Shown here in pieces: positions 22,901-34,314 of a stretch of DNA of 51,615 nt. Both the position numbers and the translations under genes were made by a program. Position 1 is the stretch's first letter. Each line of letters starts with the position of its first letter. The stretch covers positions 781,390 to 833,004 of the forward strand of contig WELB01000030.1 in assembly GCA_009602725.1 (NCBI GenBank), given 5' to 3'. The stretch is from Spirogloea muscicola (lineage: Eukaryota > Streptophyta > Zygnematophyceae > Spirogloeales > Spirogloeaceae). The notes beneath the pieces are model-generated. The model worked only from the letters and a program-made list of their open reading frames with translations, was not told where the DNA came from and ran no database searches.

Positions 22901-25900
22901 CCAGTCTTCCAAGCTCTGCTAGGGATAACCTCAGCCTGGCAATTTCCTCGCTCTCTTCCAGCACCCCTCTCAAGTTCTTGGTCAGAACAGGAACATCTGA
23001 GATGAGCTCGGACAACGTCATGATCAGCATCACCTGCAAGCGCTCTGTGCTGCGGAAGTTGGTGTGCCCATTCTGTCAAGCAACAATCACAAGCAATGTG
23101 TAAGCAGCTTCACGCAACCACCTCCAAGGCATTCTCAAACTATGTGCAATAACAGTCCTTCAGTCTTTTGAGTCAAACGCCTGTGCTTCTACATTCCAGA
23201 CAAGGACTGTGTTTCTAATTCCATCTAAAGAAGCTAGTGAGCAGCCTTACTCAAACATCCAAGAGCTTATACGCAGGGTAAAACTGTCCACAGTGAGGAC
23301 TCACATTTAGGAGTATGTAAAGAGCAGCAATGGCTCCCTTTCGAAGGAACTCTGTCTTTGATACAAGGAGGCGGACGAAGTAGAAAGCGACATCCTTTTG
23401 GAAGCGGTTATTCACAGGTGAGAGGAGGACAGCCCCTTGAGATGAGAGGAGCTCTGAGAATATGGGAAGAAAGGTCTTCCAGAAGGTAAGATATTGGCCT
23501 TTGGACAAAAGAATTGTCAACACAGCTGTGAAGCACTCTAATTTGTCATAGTCCGTCTGAACCTGCCGAGCCGATACTGCTGCTGAGAATCTTCGCAGGA
23601 TCTCCACAACTTGAAGGCTGACGGCAAGGCTCATGTTATCCTCCCAAACTACCTGCAGGTCTCCAGAAATGTCAACTCAGTGGACTGCCAAAGCGGCGCC
23701 TACCGCGCCTATGCGGCTCTTTTGCTCTTCCTTTCCTTCTGCAATGCAACCTGTAGTCCTAAATGGGTAGCCATGCCATCCTAGCTGTGCCTTGTCTGTA
23801 TCATCTGCACATTGCTCGATGCATGACTGTGTCTTGCTGTTGCTTTTGCATACAGTCATATGCTACATTGCAAGCTGCAGAGTACATTGATCCAGTACTG
23901 TGCTGTGCACTTCAATAGCCATCACATGACTCTTATATCTGACTATAGGCACAAATGTCTGCACGGACAACACTCTCACTGAGCTTGCTCATACCAGCTT
24001 GGACTTCAAAACAGGATGTAAGCTGTCCCTCAGAGCCCTGACAGCCTCCTTCCGCGATATTTGTGGCTGAGTCAAGGCGTCCCGCAAGGGAGCTCTAACG
24101 GGTCCAAATGAGCTGGGAGAGCTAAGCTGCCCTGCCAGCGCCAATTGCATCTGACTTGACTGAGAAAGCTTACGCAGGAGGAAAGCATTTTCACCAGCAG
24201 TCTGTACCTGCAGAGAAGTTTTCATTAGCTCCAATGGTCGCAGAGGTGCAAGAAACCTTTCTGCTGCCACCAGTACAGCTCAATAGCAGTCCAAAAATAC
24301 TCTGTGCTGAGAATAGTAAGCATTGTCCTGTCAACGCAGCTCCTAGAGCCCTCAACACAGAACAGGGGACTTCAGAGCAAAGACAAATACAATCACGAAA
24401 TTGAAATCTAGCAGCCATTGCATCCTCACAGAGTTGCGAGAAGGGATTTGGAAGCCCATGCAGTGACCTTGTTATCAACTCGAGAAGCCTCTGATAAGAA
24501 CCAGTCGGTGGAGGGAGCTAGCTTGTTGGAATAATTGGGTGATGAAGTGCCTGCGTCGTCCTCGGGGCTGGGCAACTTTGGGCCTGGAATTGCCTCTACC
24601 ACAGGCTTGTTGCGCTGCAAAGCCAAGTTTCTCAATCAGCACTGAAAATGTATGGGCTGCAGCTGCATACTGCGCAATGTATAAGCAACAAACTGCTCCA
24701 TCAGGGGGTAGTTGACATGGAGGCAGACCCCAAAGAGCATCAGAGACTCCTCCAAGAGCTTGAAGAAGAGGCGACTGTGCTCTGGACTCTGCTGCCAAAG
24801 CTCCAAGAGGGACTGGTCATCAACGTAGCGCAAGACCATCAACACGCACACAAGCTCATCCCGTTTCTCTGTGTGGCCAAGTGTGCTGAACGTTCCCCAT
24901 CGGTCAAGCACCTGCTCAGAGGTCAGTAGCCCAACGGCCAAAGGCACATGAGCAACTAGAAGGGCGAGTCCAATTGCCATACCTTCCTAGACCGAGCTGT
25001 CTGGTGTAAGTGTAGCTTCGGAATGATAATGTAAGCAACTGTGGTGCTGAACCAAGCAATAGCACTAAGTAATTGTGATGCTAGACCAGAATCTCCTACA
25101 GGGGAGGGTTTCACACAAGATTGATAAGTGGCAGGTATAGTTGTGCTATGTGCATTTTGTCTTCCTTGCTCTGATACTTCACATCGTTCTCGTGCTTGCA
25201 CATCAAGCTGGCTAGTATCCTTGCCGCCTGCCCAGAAGAACGAGTTCTGAATGAGGACAGTGTCAATATGCCATGTATCATTACACTCCAATTACATCAG
25301 ATTTCCGTAACCCCACACTGACCTTTGACCTAGGATAACATAAAGTACATTACCTTGGATCTCAGGTGGAACTCCTCATGGTCAAGTGTGGCAACAAGCT
25401 CATGAAGGACGACTGCTGACAGATAATTTCTGCAGCTTGAGAGGATGGTTGTCTCAGTACTAATCAGCCTAAGTAAGCGAAGCATTGTGAGGCACTTGAC
25501 ACATTAGCTCGAACATCAAACAGAAGCCGAGAATCAGTGGCTCCAGAGACTGGCTCAAGGACCATAGATTGGACCAATATGGTACGAGATGATCAAGCTA
25601 AAAGCAGGGCCTTCAACACAGGAGCTGGTATGGACTATGTTTGACATTGCCAGGTCAGAGCATTGCTTCTCCTCATGCAACGTACTTTTCCGAGGGCACT
25701 CGGCCAGGAAGCTCCAAGTAGAGGTCATGATCAGATATGATCCCTAGAAATGTGAGCTTACAGTCCTGCAAGACTTGTTGCTGCACACCTTGGAACTTAT
25801 CAAGGTACAAGGCCACCTGTAATGGCCAGAGATGCAGAGGTCATAATCTGACAAGCTGACTTTCCATACTAGCAAAGTGAAGCTTGCTTTCACTAAAGGT

Positions 25901-28900
25901 AGCACCCTAACAGTGATGCCAAGCAAGCTGAAGTGAAGCTCTGAGTGTAATTAAGGTGATGGTAGGGAGTGGGTAATCCCTACCAAGTCATACACTTGAT
26001 GGGGGTCCACAACAGAAAGGAGGTCGTAGCAGAAGAATGCCAGGGAGCGGTTTAACCTCCTTGTCAAAGCAAGACCCTTTTTGGCCCTTTCCTGCACCTC
26101 TGCCAGTAGGCACTCAAACAATTGCCAGATACACCGGAACACATCGTCCTTGAGCTGCAGCGGTGGTTTTACCTCGCCTGCAAGGAGAGCGGCAAAAGTA
26201 GCATCAAGACGTGCAAGTAGCTACAACCTGCAGCACAAGTTCCAGCTTAGTGGTATTTGTAGGTAAAATCTACATTGACATTGAGCCACGCACTAAAGCT
26301 TGATCTGTGAAAGAAGGATTCTACAAACTGCAACGAAAGGCCTTGAGAGCCAAACTTTCACGAACCCGACTCAGTGTCGTTGACCGAGTGAGCAAGTTCC
26401 ACGGCCATAGACTTGACAAGAAGCTCCAAGAAGACCCATGCCATGCTCAGGACATCCTCATACACCGGGCCCACCCTGTAGCCTTTAGCCTGAAACAGAG
26501 CAGACAGCGGTTATACGCCCTCCGTAGCTCTAGAGAACTCTAGAGAACTCTAGAAACCGCCTATATATAAATGTGAGAACGAGCAGAAATGATGGAAGCT
26601 ACCAACCTTCGAACGAGCCAAGGAGCGCCACACAGAGCAAAGCCCAGGGTACACAGGCTGTGCGCGTGTCTCACAATCGTCATAAGCGTAGTCAACATAG
26701 TGCACTAGGTACTTGCTGCGGTCTGCAGTATCTCCAGACTCATGCTGGACTCTGCGCGAAGGAAGTCAAACCGTACATGAACAGCCTGACACACTTCAAC
26801 TTCTCTGCTCATCAAGTATTTCTTACTTGCAGCAATAAAGATGATGCAGATAACCAGTATCCTTAAGCATGAGGTAGACATGGTAGTCCTCTGTGTCCAG
26901 CAACACACCTGCTTAGCACGTTCACAACGGCCCGAAACGCAGCCACCTAGAACATCCAGAGCAAGCCAATGATACATGAGAACTGATCGACCTGACTTAG
27001 TCACACCCCGAGCATAATGCATCTCAAATTTGCGTGGATACCTGACCTTTCTCTGTTGAGGTCAGTCACCCTTGTGATTGACGTAGTTACCTGAAGAGTT
27101 TCACCACCATCACCAATCATGCGCAGAAGCATGTTCAGGATAGGCTGGAGATACTGGAGGATGGAATTTGTGTCAACGTTCTTCAAAGAGTTGATAGAGT
27201 CCAGTAAATCCGAGCCAACAGACGAGCTTGTTTTCAGTATGTGCTTGTCATATTCATTGAAGAACTCCCGAGCCTTGCTGTTGATTGGATAGACGGAGGA
27301 GCAGAGGCGCAATCTCAATCTGAATTGTGGCTTTCCCTCTTCCCAGTAGGAAAGGCTTTGCTGCTCAACAAATCCATGGAGGACATATCAACACGCGTCA
27401 GATAGCACGTATAAACTTCTCTGAACATGAACATGATTGGGGCATTGCATTTGCAGTATACGCAGTACGATAGGACTAGCAGCTCCTTGCTGAGCAATTT
27501 GTTTGCAACCCAGTGATGGACAGAGATACCTTCGTGGACTCTAGAAGGTAGTTAGGCATCAGCTCCTTAATGATGGGCAAACTGCCATCTGATTTAAGCA
27601 CCCTGGCAAAAGCACACGAGAGCTTGCTAAGCTTCCATACTCATTCCAATCCTGTACATGTGACGAAACAAAGCATCCCCCTTGTCTATGCTAATTCATT
27701 CATTATCATGTAGCTTGGTGTAAGGAGGATGCAACAACAGCGCCAGACAGCCAGCAGTCACTGGCAGCTCAGAAGTCCAATGTCTTGACTAGCACAACAG
27801 TTGAGCATGCATTTGGACGTACTGTGCTCCCATAGCTAAAGGTACTACAGAGTAGCCAACCACGACCTGCACGGACACAAAGTCAGAGGAGGACAAGGAG
27901 GAGCTTGTGAGTTCTACTTCACTTCACTGGCAACAAACAGCAACCCTAGTCCAGAAGATGGCTCATAGTCTGAGAGCAATTGGCCACCAAACCAAAGGCC
28001 AGCAGCGTACACTTAGAGTTTGACCAAGGCCGACCACGGCAGCAAAATCATGCTCACAGGTTTGGGAGGCTCCGTCTTGAGGAGGAGGTCCACGTGGAAG
28101 AATGTAAATAATAGGTGATGCTGTGTAGTGATAATTGCTGGAAGCCTTATCTTAAATTCATCATGAAATAGACAAACTTTCATTGACGAGGCTACTTGGC
28201 TGTATGCACTCCTTAGCATAGGGCCCTCATCTCCACGAGGGAAGATAGCCTGTAAACAGTGCCAAGCTCGTCAGTGCCTTGCAATTCACATGAGCCATTC
28301 ACAGTAACGAGCAATATACCGTATAAGAAAGCTTTCATGCCAGAGTCTCGATGCCAGACTTGAGGGCAGACCGTATGTGAGCACCGTATGACCGTATGAC
28401 ACTGCCTACGACATAAGCAACGCAATGGCTGGGCTTCCTTGCGTGCACAACAGTCTTACCTCAAGAGCAGGTTTGTTGAAGTCTGAGTCATCATTGCGGA
28501 GCTCAACGCGGATAAAAAGGTTACGCTTTTTGGTGACCGCGATTGATTGAGGGTACACGTACAGGCAATGCAGCACCTGGCTCAGGGGCTCGCTCCTACT
28601 GATGGAACGGAAGTCCAGGGCACGAAACTGCAATCAGGGCACATGTGCTTATCATGAGATTGACATAATTCCCATACTGTGTCATACACTACTCCACAAG
28701 AAAAGCAATGCTGGTATTTGATATGTCATGATTTCAGAATGCAGCCACATGGCAGGTACTTACCCCCTTGATGTCCATCTTCTCCCACAACAACACCCCA
28801 TCTGTACTCAATGACGGAAAGGTGTGTGGGTGATGACCATTTCCCTGTGGACTTTCGATTGAGATTGCGAAGGAGGCATTGGAGTCCAATGACATGGACC

Positions 28901-31900
28901 TGTCCAGCGCTGCTGGCCTCTTCATCCTGACAACACCAGCTGGGAGCTGGTATGAGCTCAGGTCCTGGGGCAATCGCTCTATCTCGAAACGCATGGTTGC
29001 TCGCACTGGCTTGTGCGCCTTCCGCTTCGGGTCCTGCAAGGCAAAGACCTCATGAGGAACAGTCAGGACCAGTAAAGACCACATTGCGCAATTCTTGACA
29101 TTACAGGCTGACCAAAAGCTTGACCCATTTCTGAATCCTGCTAACAATGCCAAGCCTGCACCAGTCCATGGGTGCCTTGGACCTGTAGCTGGTCCTCTGT
29201 GTAGCAATCCTTGATACGATTGAAGACTGGGATGTCGACCAGCACGGGAGGGCCTCCTTGCTCAACAACCAGGGGAGGGTTGTCAGGCCCCCCCCCGGGT
29301 GTTGTGCTTCCTCCTTCTGTACTAACTGGGGTAGACATGCCAGAGCTGGACGTGCTTGAAGCCACGCTCGAAGCAGAAGACGGAGTGATGGAACCAAAGC
29401 CACCAACACCTCCAGTCACGTTGGCATCGAAGAGCGGAATCGTGGTCCAGGCAAACGACTCTCGGAAAGGCATCACCTGTGCCCACTTCTGCAATTGCTT
29501 CTTTTCCTTCTCATTCAGCATCGGCTGCGACAGGGAACAGCAACAGCAGGCAGTCACTGCCTGCACATGCAAGCTCTCTTACAACCCAGATAGGAATGTC
29601 TGTACACATGCTGCATCTGCGTTCCTTAATGACCCTTGGGATAATCGGTAGTTTCGCAAGTGCCAGCTTGCCGCCTCTGTCAGGAGATTGACAACGTCAT
29701 GCACGTAGTCCAAGAGTGTGGCCTCCTACCGGAGTCTCACGAGCGTAGACATTCGACCTGACACCTGTGGGGCTCTCTTCTGTTGCCGGTTTCTCCATCT
29801 GCACCAGGAGGAAGACCGAAGCAGACGGAGCATCCAGAGAGAAGATAGCTCTCTTCTCTGGAGATGTACTTTCCTGAAATGAGGTAGCATCAAATGATCA
29901 AGTGAGGCTTACACGGGTTGCAACTGCTTCAGCACCAGCTGCTCTCACACCTACCGTCATTCGGTCAGGTGCATGAGACATGCTTGAAAGCTCACCACTA
30001 TCTCAGCGAAACATGGAAACATTCAGATTTCTAGCAAACCCGTGAAGGGTAGGCGCATGAGTGGCAAAGTGTACCCCTGGCCAGTCAGGAGGCAGGAATT
30101 GGAAGTAAAAGTCCTCGGATAGCTTCTCCTTCCGATTGTTGTGGTACAGGCAGATGGTTCCATATATGGGCTCCACCAAGCCAGCCTGTATGGTGAGTGA
30201 CAGCACTCTGACCGAGAACTTCATACCGCTGCAAAAGTGAGAAAGCGCATGGTCATTGCCGGCTGGACGCCCTTGCATGACTCCACAATTGATACCAATA
30301 CCTGATTGCTACAGGCCAAAGCTGACAAGCATTGCAGCTGGAAGTACAAGCTCAGAAAGCTTCACCAGCACAATCTCTCGGACATCCACGCCAGCACAAC
30401 TGAAACATGTGATGGGCTGTTGTCAGCTGCAACTCACCAAGGAGTGGTCACATTCGGCGGCCCAGGAGCTCTGTTGCCCTGGAACACTGAGCGCTCGTGC
30501 TCCCAGCTGAAGATAGGATCATAGGTGACCATTGGGGAGTAACCAAGGTGCTGCACCGAAATTTATATGATTACTGGTCTGGCAGGTGCTCAAGAGGTGG
30601 TCCAGAGCCCTGTTATGCTGCCCACTGACAGTCTCTAGCAACATTTGCATCCTTTCTTTACAAGCATCGCAAATTAGTTGGAGTACAATTCCAGCTTATG
30701 TTGTCTTCATTGCACACATCATCTGATGATCGAGAACACACTGCATGTTGCAGATGGCTGCACTATCGAGTCGACTACAAAGCTTGTGCTAGGCCCCAAG
30801 AAACCTCTAATTTCATATTCCTGTTAGGTTAGGCTTACCTCTTGGTGTCCACTGTCTTTCTCCCGGTCCACAGTGATGTCCTCGGGCGTCTTTGGCTCAA
30901 TGGCCAAACCCAGAAAGTGGGCATGGCCATTGGTATCAGGCTGGATGATGATTTTGGGCAACGGCGGCAGCGACCCAGGCGTCTGGGGGGAGAAGTTCTG
31001 GCTGGCAGCGGGCGAGTGCGGTGCCCGAGGTGGGAGGGGGCTCTCTGCCACAGCCAAAGCAGGAATGGCTGATGGTGAGCAGCCTGCACCATCCCAAGCA
31101 GGCCCAATTGCACCTCAACTGCCAAGCTACCGTGCTACGGCGGCCAAGTCCTCGTCACCGAGCTGCTGGCCGCGAGCCCGGCACTTGCACTCGGTAAGGC
31201 ATGTTGGTCAAGTGCAGCCGCTTCTCGAAGCCCCTGCCCTTTGCCGACGAGCTCTGCACTATCAAAGCTCGCCGACTCCTTCCTCAGGCCTGGCTTGCAC
31301 AGCCACCGCAGGAGCAGCCTGTTCCTTCGAGTCGTCCGCTGCAACTCACCGTGCTCGGGGCCCTGGCTCTCGAACACCTGCGGCTCGAGCGGCGGCGCCG
31401 GGACGCTCTCGTAGTGGCCATACTTGTTGTCCACGTGGATGAGGTCCCCCTTGTAGCACTGGACGAGCTCCAGCAGGTGCGGCCACGCCTCCAGGTTGCC
31501 ATGGAGCTGCGGCGGGACAGGCCACAGCAGCAGCAGGCGGGAGCCTCAGACGGCGAGGAGGCTCATGGCCAGGGGGCACGACGACGCCCGGGCTCGCCTG
31601 CTCAGCCACGCGACGAGCGGGCCCCGGCTGCGGCGCAGCCTTGCCAAGAAGGAGTGGCAGAGGCAGCGTCACAGAAGGACGGCGGTGAGCAGGAGCGCAA
31701 CGGAAGACAGAGCGCCGCAATGCACGCCCGCGCTGCCTTTCCAGTCACGCGGGCGCGGCCCTGCTTGCTGCCCTCGGCCCGGAGCTTCTCGAGCCGCCAG
31801 CAGGGCCTCCCGCAGCCATGGCGGCCGCGAGCAAGCGGAAGCGAGAGGGGGAGCCGCACCAGGGGGTCGACGTCGGCGGCGCAGCCCGCGGCGGCGCCGG

Positions 31901-31934
31901 GCCGGGGGAGGCGCTGCAGGCGCAGCAGGCTCAT
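19963..31934 (-). CDS. SPK1: SPIKE1-type DOCK guanine nucleotide exchange factor
   Basis: Activator of ROP/Rac GTPases that shapes cells through actin; it acts at membranes and ER exit sites in plants. I traced 31 exons whose phases all agree (5760 nt, 1919 aa): 31860-31934, 31350-31506, 30839-31044, 30438-30550, 30075-30228, 29730-29873, 29183-29524, 28764-29033, 28460-28627, 28058-28249, 27823-27866, 27530-27602, 27091-27336, 26909-26946, 26607-26751, 26366-26489, 25984-26177, 25686-25816, 25354-25429, 25117-25227, 24729-24911, 24468-24614, 23995-24201, 23305-23652, 22707-23072, 22327-22512, 21782-22051, 21441-21577, 20953-21256, 20483-20701, 19963-20352. N-terminal mark: VDNKYGHYESV. The DHR1/C2 region is about residues 490-620 (KRNLFIRVEL, HLLFTFFHVD); DHR2 is about 1430-1900 (ATYYRVGFYGDRFG, EDQWKRRT, GSVAVQVNSG). 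Slightly longer than the Arabidopsis protein. The C-terminus carries an extra Ser/Pro-rich tail ending SVTGL. Confidence 0.96.
22121..22205. repeat. Short direct repeat in a SPIKE1 intron
   Basis: GCTTCTTGAGCAGTAGTAGTA occurs at about 22125 and again at about 22176, each followed by similar bases (AATCGCTT / CATCACTT). A recent local duplication inside an intron. Confidence 0.75.
26527..26552. repeat. CTCTAGAGAA tandem triplet
   Basis: Three head-to-tail copies of CTCTAGAGAA/CTCTAGAAAC lie in a SPIKE1 intron. Minisatellite only. Confidence 0.7.
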
Positions 31935-32120
31935 GGCCGCGGAGCGCCGGCGCTAAATTGGCCGCGTCCGGGCCCCGNGCACGCCTGCGCCCCGCCGGCC
32001 GCGTCGTCGCGTCCCGGCCGCGTCGCTGTCGCCGCCCTGGCGGGCGCGCCCCACCCAGCTGTCGGGCGGCCCCCGCCAGGCTGGGCCACGGGGGCGTGTG
32101 GTGGCGCACCAAACGTCGGC
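31450..32120. other. GC island at the SPIKE1 5' end
   Basis: Continuous GC-rich DNA covers the first two SPIKE1 exons, the first intron and about 180 bp upstream of the start codon. An isolated N at 31978 lies in it. This is the likely promoter; no core element was identified. Confidence 0.55.
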
Positions 32121-32149
32121 CGCCCGACTATCCCCCCCAGCGCCAGGAA

Positions 32150-32790
32150 CAGCTCTTCGAGTGTGAAGGCAATGGCTGCGAGAGGCCAGCCCAGAGGACA
32201 AGGTCCGCACGGAGAAGGGAGGCGCTTCCAGGAGAGGGCGGTGGCTGGGAGAGGCCAGCCCAGAGAGAAGAACAAACAATGTTCCGAAAGGGCCAGGGAA
32301 AGGGCTAAAAGCTAGCACACATGGAATCAAGCAGCTACGAGACACTCAGTAACCCCTGCTAAGCAGCCACAAGGGCCGGAAGGCGCAAAGCAACAGCTCT
32401 TCCAATGTAAGGCAAGGGCTGTGAATAGCCAGCCCAGAAAGAATGGACAATGTCCAAAGAGCCGAAAGGCGCCTAAACCACACAGCTATGCAAGAGACCT
32501 CAGCGAATGGGAGCCACGAAACTACTCTCCATGACTCCTGCAAGTGGGCGCTCAATAACCTCTGGTCAGCAAGTGCAGATCAGAATGACTAGAGGGCGGA
32601 GCCGGGCTCTTCCAGTAGAGGGCAATGGCTATGACTAGCCATCCGAGAAGAATGTACAAACCAAGTTCAAAGGGGCCAGAAAAGTGCTAAAGCACGAGGC
32701 AACTCAAGTGGCCACTGGGTGCTCAATATCCCGTTTTGAGCAGCTGCAGGTTCAAGAAACTAGTCTCCGGGTAGCGGTCCTCTGTCTATA
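32150..32790 (-). repeat. Tandem array of hairpin repeat units (about 3 copies, ~200 bp each)
   Basis: Units begin near CTCTTCGA (32153), CTCTTCCAATG (32396) and CTCTTCCAGTAG (32608). Each has a stem such as GGGCTGTGAATAGCCAGCCC, then AGAAnGAATG, ACAA, GGGCCAG or GAGCCG, and a tail with TCAATAACCT / GGTCAGCAAGTGCAG. The first unit contains a doubled stem. The array lies between the SPIKE1 promoter and unit 4 at 33150. Strand is given to match copies downstream of retroelement ends; it has no coding frame. Confidence 0.75.
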
Positions 32791-33149
32791 GCCAGAGGCT
32801 GCAGCCTAAGCGCGACCAGTATGCAATTCAGCGCGTGTGCCATTGACCCCTGCAGCGACACTGACAAGCGCATGCGATACACCTGGGCGCGAGAGCCTGC
32901 TGTGTTGAAAGGCCTGCTTCCCTTGGGAATGTCGGGACACCGCGCTGCGCGCTAGCTGGTGCAGGAAATCGAGCCACCGAGCCGAAAGCCCCGTGGACGT
33001 CGACGGCAAGGTGGAACATCTCGTTTTCCGGCGGATGGTCAGCATGCTTTGCCTTGTTGCCTCGAGCCGCACTGGCCACTGCATGCCCTGCCTCGGAGGC
33101 AGATACAGTGAGGTTGGCGCGGTCGAACGCGTCTGTTGTCACCACGAAA

Positions 33150-33320
33150 ACAGCTCTGGAAGGCGATGGCTGTGAGAAGGAAGCTCATCCAATTGGGCCG
33201 AGAGCTGTCAACGACGCTTCCAGCAGAGGGCTGTGAAATGCCAGCCCGCAAAGCTTGAGGAATGAGCCAGTCGTACTTTCAACGAACCAGGTCCGAAAAG
33301 CCCGGGCTGGTGGGCGCCCC
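33150..33320 (-). repeat. Hairpin repeat, degenerate copy
   Basis: Has GGCGATGGCTGTGAGAAGG, then CTTCCAGCAGAGGGCTGTGA followed by AATGCCAGCCCGCAAAG, and ends near AGGTCCGAAAAGCCCGGG. This is the same element order as the 32396 unit, with local duplication. Confidence 0.6.
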
Positions 33321-33544
33321 ACCCAATACCCCGGCATCTCGCCGTACGGCCAGGCCGCCCAGCGCTGGCGTCAGCCCACGGCCTCGGCGCCGCCCCGCGG
33401 CCTCGCGTGGCTGGGGTGGTTTCTCTGCGACCACTTCTTTCCATGCGCCATGGACATATACGGCGGCTACGGAACGAAGTGGTCTTCTATCCTCCATTAC
33501 CTGGCACTGCATGTCGATGCCCGCCGACGTAGTCGGGCGGGTAG

Positions 33545-33850
33545 CTTAGGCCATTCTAGCGTCCCGCAAGCTATCGTAGCATGCTGTAGGATGCGGCTAT
33601 CATTAAGTCTGCAGCGCTCCCAGGCACTCGCGATTTACCAGCGTGCTGGTCGTGCATTAGCCCAAGCTAGTGGTTTCCGTGGTGGTGGTTTGGCGCCTCA
33701 GTATAGCTTTTCAGATATGCATGTGCTCACTCGGGGATACTAGTGTCCCCCTTAGCCAGCTCATTACCCAGTTAACAGGACATTTGTAAGGCTAGAACTG
33801 GCCTCCCTTTCAATTTCATGCGCACCGCGTGCCTTCTCTCTGGAGGATGT
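33545..33850 (+). mobile_element. Retroelement 3' end (family B), open C-terminal frame
   Basis: The frame stays open through PQAIVACCRMRLSLSLQRSQ, YQRAGRAL and SDMHVLTRGY to a TAG at 33741-33743. It aligns over about 65 residues with the end of the 41390 copy. The 3' UTR contains GTGTCCCCCTTAGCCAGCTC and GGCCTCCCTTTCAATTTCAT followed by GCGCACCGCGTGCCTTCTCT. No reverse transcriptase or nuclease coding remains upstream. Confidence 0.82.
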
Positions 33851-34019
33851 GAAAATCGTGGCCCCGATGGCCCAGCACGGTGCCTGGCAGTAAACTGGAA
33901 GAGCAGTTGTGTATTCGTTGGCAGTGCCCGCACCAGCTACGCTACCGCTCCTGGAGCTGCCACTGCTGCAGCCGTGCCTCACGAGCGAGGAGAGGAGACC
34001 CAGACACTAGTCTCTGACT

Positions 34020-34190
34020 GGCGGCTGCTCAACAGGGGATATTGGGCACCCAGTAACCACTTCGAGTTGCTGCATGCCTTGGCGCTGTCTGGCCCCTTTG
34101 CACTTTGTTCAGTCTTTTTCTGGACTGGCCAATCACACCCATCGCCCTCTACTGGAAGAGTCTTTCCTGGAGAAGAGAGGGGGAGAGGCG
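34020..34190 (+). repeat. Hairpin repeat downstream of a retroelement end
   Basis: On the plus strand: GCTGCTCAACAGGGGATATT, CTGGCCCCTTTGCACTTTGT, the stem region CTGGACTGGCCAATCACACC and CTCTACTGGAAGAGTC. This is the reverse complement of the 32608 unit, so here the module lies downstream of, and in the same sense as, the retroelement end at 33545-33850. Confidence 0.72.
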
Positions 34191-34314
34191 GAGTCCAGTA
34201 ACCAGGTGAAGTCCAAGTGTCCTTCCCTACAAGGAGCTCCACTCGGCCCACAGGCAATAAGTATGCGCAACACCTTATACCTCGAGCACTCAGGTGCCTG
34301 TGGCACGCGCAGCT

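Noticed and set aside
22360-23103. 247-codon plus-strand open frame
   Set aside because: It is antisense to two well-supported SPIKE1 exons (22327-22512 and 22707-23072).
31201-32315. Plus-strand open frames of 165-270 codons
   Set aside because: Antisense to the first SPIKE1 exons and within a GC island; repeat-derived at the right end.
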